Shown here in pieces: positions 52,301 to 61,300 of a DNA stretch of 64,000 bases (the first letter of the stretch is position 1; every line of letters starts with the position of its first letter). Location of the stretch: positions 201,174,690 to 201,238,689 of the forward strand of contig CP136069.1 of the NCBI GenBank assembly GCA_032622095.1, written 5' to 3'. Made by a program: the position numbers and the translations under genes. The notes below the pieces were generated by a model. It was not told where the DNA came from. It did not search any database and worked only from the letters and a program-made list of their open reading frames with translations. This DNA comes from Siphonodentalium dalli. Taxonomy: Eukaryota; Mollusca; Scaphopoda; Gadilida; Siphonodentaliidae.

Positions 52301-55300
52301 ATATCCTGACTCACTACGACTGGCTATGGGACATCCTAAACGCGAGCAGTTATATCAATGGAGCTCTCATGAAATATTTCTACACATGTAAGTCATTAAA
52401 GGAGCTCTCATGAAATATGTCTACACATGTAAGTCCTTAATGGAGTTCTCGTGAAATATGTCTACACATTTACACCCCCTCGTGTACGTGGTATCGCCAA
52501 ACCCGAGCGTATCACCAAACCATGCAGACCATGTGGTTTTGATAAATGAACGTATCTCAGATGAAGCTATATATCTCCCAGTTAAATGGTGATATCCACT
52601 ATTCAAAACATAATTTCGCAAAGCGGAATGTTCCCTTAATGGGATAGCGACCATAGCTGGCTCTCACCCCGATAAATGTAATAGAAATTTCGACTCATTT
52701 CCGATTTTATCATGAATTGTAGACACTTTTTGACGTTAGTTAGTTCGTTTGAAACATAATGATCAGTCATAGTTGGCGAATAATGCGTGTATCAAGAGAA
52801 AACATATATGATTAATTAACCATACAATTATCTAACCTGCAGAGCGGTTCGCAAAAATACTATCTGCGTCCAAGTGTGGGTACCCACCATAATTTCGTGT
52901 ATAAAAGCCGCAGATCGACCCTGTATCTCAAGATGGTGTTTCACGCGAATTTACCTGTATGTATATTTGTTCAGACATAAATTATCAGAGAAATGTTATG
53001 CATAGCACTAGTAGCACCGGTTACATTGTACTAAGTGTCCAGGCGCTTGTTGTATCGTTGTTGATAAGGCAAAGTTTGAATTGCAGCGAGGAATGCTATG
53101 GTAGACAGTCCAGCATTATACACGTCCGACCACGACTACGTTACACTGGACTCGGCCTTCAACACGTCGTATTATGCAAGGATTCTGCCACCTGTACCTC
53201 GTGGATGCCCGACACCAATGGGGGTCGCAGGTTAGTACTAGCATATTGCAGCAAGCATTCATGGTCATCTACACATACACTCAATTCATACACTATAGCG
53301 GCACTTGCATTTAAAGTTTTAAATTGCACGTTTAGTTCAGACAGTGTATACACTGTATTAAATAGCCGTATTTCCAACGGTAGAATACCCTTAATTTAAC
53401 GGTATGTACGGTAATATATATATTTACGGTAATACTGTTAATGTCGCGTGCACGCGCTATGCATCTTGGGAAGGGTTTTCTTGCGTTGTCTGATCGCCGA
53501 CGCCATTTTCTCGGATTGTGAAGTCGTGTGTTAGTCAATGGTTGGGAAAAAACAGTTGTTCCTAGTGTGTTTGTCAAGGTTTTGTATTGAATAATGTATT
53601 GCTCATTGTTCGAAATCATGGTAGCTTCTATGATATTATTAAAATATTTAGTCATTACGCCATTTACGGCCAAATTACAATCAACCATTGAGCATGTTTG
53701 TATAATTATACGGTAGTGGAATATACGGTGTACTGTTTATTTGACGGTATACTTGTATAATGATACGGTAGTGGAATATTCGGTGTACTGTATATTTGAC
53801 GGTATAATTGTATAATTATACGGTAGTAGAATATACGGTATACTGTCAATTATACGGTAGACTACTGGCAACCGAGCTGCCGGTACTCTACCGTAAACAT
53901 TACGGCGGGTTATTTACATTGTACATGCTGGGGATATTGGTTGCTCTCGATCTAGTCTGCTGCAAGAGACACCTATCAATATATATATAAAGTCATATAT
54001 GTGACCCGCCATATCAAATCCAGTCGGAAGTCGGTATTTTTTTACCCTGTGCCAATGCATTCTCTTATATATGCGAGTCGACCTTAGGTCGCCTCGCATA
54101 TATACAAGAATGCATTGGCCTAACAATTTTTTATCATTTTTTTTTAAATAAATGTTTCTGACAATTTTTAGGACATGAAATAAAAAACATCCATTACCAT
54201 GCAGGGAGCCCCACACATATATAGAAGCATATAGAAGAGTGTCGTCTGCTCATGTTTGTCTGGGGCTCTGTATGGGTGAAATTTTAATATTGTTAAAGAA
54301 TACAAGAAAAAATTATTAAAATTGTAAAAAATTGTTAGGGCAATGCATTCTCTTATATATGCGAGGCGACCTATGGTCGACTCGCATATATCAGAGAATG
54401 CATTGGCACAGGGTAAAAAAATTCCGACTTCCGACTGGATTTGATATGGCGGGTCACATATTGTCTATTGCAAGTATATGAAACAGCTTCTCAATCGAAC
54501 GCCGTCAAAACTAAATCTAATGTGTGGGTGTATCTACATGTATGTGACAATTTGATCGAACATATGACCACTTTATGTATTACTTCTACCATGGGTGCTC
54601 TAAGCTAACGTTACCAGTAAATGGTTATCTACCGTCTCAGCACTGTACGTTGGTTACTTTACCAAATGCACTATACGCTATCCTGATCGGTGCACTCGTC
54701 GTCTGAGTGTCGGGAGCGACTTCATACTTGCGTCTGTATCATTCCTATTCACATGCACTCAATTAATCGCCCCAATAACGTACGGATATGGTTAGCTCAT
54801 ATGGGTGGGGTGCCTCCGTGGCGTCTATTTCCCAACACATTTCCTACATATTGGACACCTTGTCAGTTGACGGTGGTACTCTTTGCGCGCTACTACATCG
54901 TAACTATATGAAACCGACTAAGTGCCTGTGTTTATCCATTCCATGTTATACCCATTACGTGTGAGTTATATTATATAAGAACTGACGCGCGGTGCAGATG
55001 CATACCCATACCGTCAGCTCTCCCTGAACTGATTCGCTCAATTGTCCAACATGCGGATCGATACCATCTGCACTCGAGGACTGTGCATCACCATACTCAG
55101 GTCATGTGCATTTGTATATGCTGATTCCGCCATTCAATTACACTCATACACTTGACTTTATGCATATGCTTTGAAACGGCGTATATACCAGCACCATGAC
55201 ATGCTATTTAACATATATCTTCTTCTGAATTGGAGACAACTAAATAAATTCCTTACATGAGAACAGTATCAACATTTATTTTTAAATATAAAATGTCTCA

Positions 55301-58300
55301 TTGCAGGAAAACTAAAACTACCTGACATCGAATTGCTTACAGAAGAACTATTTACCAGAAAGGAATTTATCCCCGATCCGCTAGGTAGCAACGGCCTGTT
55401 CGCGTATTACGCACAACATTTCACGCATCAGTTCTTCAAAACAGACAAGAAGAAGGGGGCTGCCTTCCAGTGGGGTCAACACAACGTGAGTTATAAACGG
55501 TGAAGGCAGCATATTATAATGAGTGACGTAACCACAGACATCTATAACAAACACCGACAACCATTTCGTTCTGTGTGTACGAATTTGCACAGGGTCTCCA
55601 GAAAATGCGCAGCCCACATATTAGAAAGAGTTCGAAAGATCAATGTCTATCTGGAAGTAGCGCTTGTCGATGTAATGTCATGTGACAGTATACAAACAGT
55701 TCCCGACGCGATGACGGGCGTATAACGGCTAAACCTACGTTGCTTAAAGGGCAATAAAGGCCCACTTAACATTCGAGTCACCGATTATTTTTTATAGTGA
55801 CTTGATATGCAGTTTTAATATATGCCATAACATAATAATTAAAATACTATAATTCACCACCATTTGAAACATCTGTGTCTCAGAAGATGCCATAGAGAAA
55901 TAGAAAACAACTGAACTCATAGAACGATTCCCCCTTTTTGGCTCCCAGAATGCTAGATAATTCAAACTAAAGATGAATTTTGTTTTCTTTGAGATATATA
56001 GTTATTCCCCTCCATTGAAAATATTACATGACCATATTATTACAACATTCACTTTGTTAGCGGGGACCTATCATTCTTGGAATAAATTTATTCTGAAGAA
56101 ATAGACTAATTTATTGTTCTTATCACCATGTTTGTAGCAAATGAAAGCCCATTTTCGGGATAAAATTATACCATCGTAGTATCAATTTACTTTTAGCCTG
56201 AACACTCTTTGTTAAAATTATCCGAACACATTGTGTGCCTTTAAATATTTTCTAATTATATGGCACATGTAAGAATGTAGGCCAGGGCATGGAATAGTTT
56301 CGCTCTTCCAAGCCTTGGATTGAGAGAATGAATGTGTGCGTGCATTTTGCCTTTTCCTCCTTTGTCATTCTTTCTTCAAAATAAAAATAAAAACAAAGCA
56401 AATAAATATTCGACCCCTGCTCCGAACCGCAAAATAAACACGGTTATTGTACAGCACGATCATACATGCAGATGTAACGTTTTTAAGGTTTTCCTGTTGA
56501 CTTATTTAGGAGATAAACATACCCTGTTGAGTTGTACATTCTGTGATTCGAGCATGAAAACAGTTTGTGAACGAGCCGGCTTGTTTTCATTCTCGAATCC
56601 CAGAATGTACAACGAAACAGGGTACGTTTATCTCCATTGTAATTCAATCTAGCAAGGAATTTGCAAAAAAAACTGTATAAAAAGTATCATTTAGTCATTT
56701 TCATGACACGAATCGAGACTTTCATTTCGCCGTTGTCACAAATCATTGGGTGTGTCCATTGCGTTACTCGGAACACTGCTCCGTAACCATTTCCTGTGGG
56801 GCGGGTTGGCTCGTTTCGCTACTCCGTTCTGCGCCGATCAAATTATACCGTACCACATTCAGATTTGATGCACGCTGAAGCGGCCGATGAACGGTATCTA
56901 TAGACAACAACGCGCGTGTGTGCTCGTTTCGCTACTCGTTCTGCGCCGATTACATTTGATCGTGCTACATGTTCCTTTACAGGTAGATGTAAGCCATGTG
57001 TATGTCCCTTTACAGGTAGATGTAAGCCATGTGTATGTCCCTTTACAGGTAGATGTAAGCCATGTGTATGTCCCTTTACAGGTAGATGTAAGCCATGTGC
57101 ATGTCCCTTTACAGGTAGATGTAAGCCATGTGTATGGTCCCTTTACAGGTAGATGTAAGCCATGTGTATGTCCCTTTACAGGTAGATGTAAGCCATGTGT
57201 ATGTCCCTTTACAGGTAGATGTAAGCCATGTGCATGTCCCTTTACAGGTAGATGTAAGCCATGTGTATGGTCCCTTTACAGGTAGATGTAAGCCATGTGT
57301 ATGTCCCTTTACATGTAGATGTAAGCCATGCGTGTATGTCCCTTTACAGGTAGATGTAAGCCATGTGTATGTCCCTTTACAGGTAGATGTAAGCCATGTG
57401 TATGTCCCTTTACAGGTAGATGTAAGCCATGTGTATGGTCCTGACAAAGGAGTTGAGAACTTGCTCAGATCAATGAAAGATGGCAAAATGAAGACTCAGG
57501 TATGTCGTAGATGCATTCTAGGCTCTAGCGCTAACGTATCTCCACAGCGACGAACACAACTAATTTACTTCCCTTACATGTATATTCGCGAAATCTGAGA
57601 CATAATTGCACTCGTTCAAGACAAAACACGGATCGAAGTTAGCCAAGGTTTTAGCACCAAGACACAAATTCGGTTCTAAATGTCAAAACAAATACTATAT
57701 ATGTCTCACGCATTGATCGCGCTCTACCTGTCTATCATTATTTTCTCTTACAATGACTGTCATTATTATTCTGACAAGATATATAGCGTAATTACAGGAA
57801 TGTGAACACCATGTCTGTGTTTAATAAAAAGACATTGCCGCAACATAAGTTACGTAACATGTGCATGCAGTGTTTGATACAAAATAACCAACACATACAT
57901 TCATTACGTCAGAATACGGACATTAGTTTCTTACATGCCTTAACGCATATTTTACAATTAATGTTTGCCCTCTTTATTGTGCTAAACGGGAAGAGTACCT
58001 ACCTGCATATAGTTACATAATTAATGTATACCCTCTTTCAGGAGCTAAACGGAGAAGAGTTTCCACCGTATCTCAAAGATGTCCCGGGAGTTCCAATGAC
58101 GTATTTTCCCAAAACGCCGGAACAGTCAAAATTCGCAATTGGCCACGAATTTTATGGACTGCTACCGGGACTCTTAATGTACGCTACAATCTGGATCAGA
58201 GAACACAACAGGGTGTGTGGCGTTATCAAAGAAGAGCACCCTGATTGGGACGACGAACGGCTATTTCAGACAGCTAAACTCATTATTTTGGGTGAGTTAT

Positions 58301-61300
58301 TTTGCGAATTATATGTAGCCATGCATGGTATACCATCGCGGTGTATATATCGTAAGTGTAAATGGCCATGTCCTGTTTTGTTTCTTTTCTGGTTCGTTTC
58401 CTTTTGTTTTTATTTATAATGGAGAAACAGGTGAAACATTATAATCAGCATAATGATGCCATTGAATCGGGCGACTGGCTCAACTGGGCGCGCCAAATTC
58501 TACAATAAATTACTGTCTTAGTGTGCATATGTAGCTCCCGTATAGGTAATGAGTGCACATTCATATATAAGCTGTCGTTGATTAAGCGATATTACATTAT
58601 TGCGATATTAAGCGAAAATTATTTTGTACAATATCGCAAGCGGTGCGCTTATAAGCGTTTACACTTGCAATATTATTGCGATATTGGGCGCGAAAATAGC
58701 GCGCTTAATATACCACTTCTTTTGACTGGTACTGTAACATTGTTTCCGATATTTACCATCGTTTCCGATATTTACCATCGTGTCCGATATTTACCATCGT
58801 GTCCGATATTTACCATTGTTTCCGATATTTACCATCGTGTCCGATATTTACCATCGTTTCCGATATTTACCATCGTTTCCGATATTTACCATCGTTTCCG
58901 ATATTTACCATCGTTTCCGATATTTACCATCGTTTCCGATATTTACCATTTGCAGGAGAAACAATAAAGATCACGATAGAGGATTATGTTCAGCACCTTA
59001 GTGCCTACAATGTTGATCTGACGTTCAAACCTGAAGTCTTGTTCGGTGTCCCATACCAGTACCAAAACCGGATCTCATTAGAATTCAACCACCTTTACCA
59101 CTGGCACCCTCTGATGCCAGATGACATCACGATTAATGGAACGACCTACTCGCTGGGGCAGCAGATGTTTCACGGGGAGTTGTTAGTAAAATATGGAATG
59201 AAGACATTCGTCGAATCTCTTGACAGAACTCGAGCTGGATCGGTAAGTTCCTATGCATATTTGATCGCTTCTTCTTCTATTTAGGTGCATTTGTCAGATC
59301 AAGGACTTAGTTACAGTGTTAACATGTTGTTTATTGTTCACGAACAGAGAAAACTACACCCACGTTATAAGAGTAGTCAAGACAGGTTATTGCACATTTA
59401 AAATTATTGTTTTGTAATTGGGTTATCTCCCTTCAACCAGATATCGAAATATTACACCTATAAATGGCATGTCCCGGATCCGATCAGGTCAGATTTCAAA
59501 CCTTCATTAGCCTTTAAATGTATACAATCCGATTCGATGGTCCCGTGTTATCAGACTCCAACAACAACAACAACAAAAACATTTCTTCAAAAGAAGCTTT
59601 AGTTACCATAATTGATTAATTACCAACAAATACTGCTAACCAAGGTCAACTCAATCAAAAATGTTCCAAAAAGTGCTAAATATCAACATTTTGTTCAACG
59701 CAATTTGGTATCGAGAATATGTCGGTGGGCTCATCGAATATGTCCGGTGGTAAAAACAATTCAAATCGATATCTGATAACTTTGATGGGTGGGTTCCTCG
59801 ACTCGAATCAACTATTGATTTACCCCCCGAAACTAAATGAATAGTAATTTAGGAGCGTTAATTCGGATAATGTATCTATAGTACTATATACTCATAGACC
59901 GTGTTTCTCTATCGGGTTATTTCAACAAATTGTGCAGAATACATGTATATCTAGAGAAAGTGTTACAAACTGTAATATATTACACGATCTGACCCTTATT
60001 CCATTCATTTAACCCATGACATAATAATGACATACAACGATAATTGTATAACAGGAAATATGGTACCCAAATATATTCCTGTTGCGTAAACGTGAACTTT
60101 GACTTCCGATTTGTCTTATGTTTACCTTCCGTACGATACGGATGCGGAATGAAGAAGAATTTGTGCATGTGACTAATATTGTTATAGTTTGAAAAGATAT
60201 TTCATTAAATTTTACCAATAAATACGCCTCATTTATCTGAGATGTTTTCTTTACGCGGACAAACAACGCATAGTTACGTGAGAAGACATCGCAGGCCTTA
60301 TGGAAGCTGCTATGACGTTCACGTCGCTTGTATTGACTTAGATATGTTTTATGGATGTGGTGGATCAAGTAATACATATAATCTACAACTCGTCCCCAGT
60401 TTATAACGAAATTTACAAAATTCGTCTCGTAAATTAGGTCTGGATCTGGTCAAAAGCTCGGCCCAGACCTAATTTACTGGACTCGTTTTGTAAATTTCGC
60501 ATTGAATTTGGGACGAATTGTAGATCATCTATGCTCATAATGTCGATGAATTGTTATGTCTCAATCGCAAACAAAAGCTATGTTGTTTTGTTTTCAATAC
60601 AGGTTGGTTTGCAGAACAACAACGTCCATACCCTTGATGTCGTGCGAAATACGCTGAAACAGGGCAGAGATCTCAGGTTTCAACCATTCAACGAATACAG
60701 GAAGCGATTCAACCTAAAATCATACACGAGTTTTGAGCAAATGACAGGTAAACACTAACCACAGACCAACCACATGCGTATTGTCTTAGAGTTATACACT
60801 AACCACTGACCAACCACACGCGTATTGTCTTAGAGTTATACACTAACCACTGACCAACCACATGCGTATTGTCTTAGCGTTATACACTAACCACAGACCA
60901 ACCACATGCGTATTGTCTTATAGTTATACACTAACCACAGACCAACCACATGCGTATTGTCCTAGAGTTATGATGACAACACATGCGTATTGTCTTAGAG
61001 TTATACACTAACCACAGACCAACCACATGCGTATTGTCCTAGAGTTATGATGACAACACATGCGTATTGTCTTAGAGTTATACACTAACCACAGACCAAC
61101 CACAAGCGTATTGTCCTAGAGTTATGATGACAACACATGCGTATTGTCCTAGAGTTATGATGACACCCACATGCGTATTGTCCTAGAGTTATGATGACAC
61201 CCACATGCGTATTGTCCTAGAGTTATGATGACAACCACATGCGTATTGTCTTAGAGTTATGATGACACAATACGCGGACGAGATTATATAAGAAATGACT

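Noticed and set aside
51883-52413. 176-codon gene upstream of and through exon 3
   Set aside because: Only the part from 52244 matches cyclooxygenase; the upstream part is intron read-through before the acceptor.
52959-53399. 146-codon frame overlapping exon 4
   Set aside because: It is out of frame with the conserved DSPALY...CPTPMGV coding sequence.
56887-57486. Separate repeat-protein genes over the exon 6 array, on either strand
   Set aside because: The repeats derive from the exon 6 acceptor and start. The plus-strand frame matters only as part of PTGS, and the minus-strand frame is its complement.
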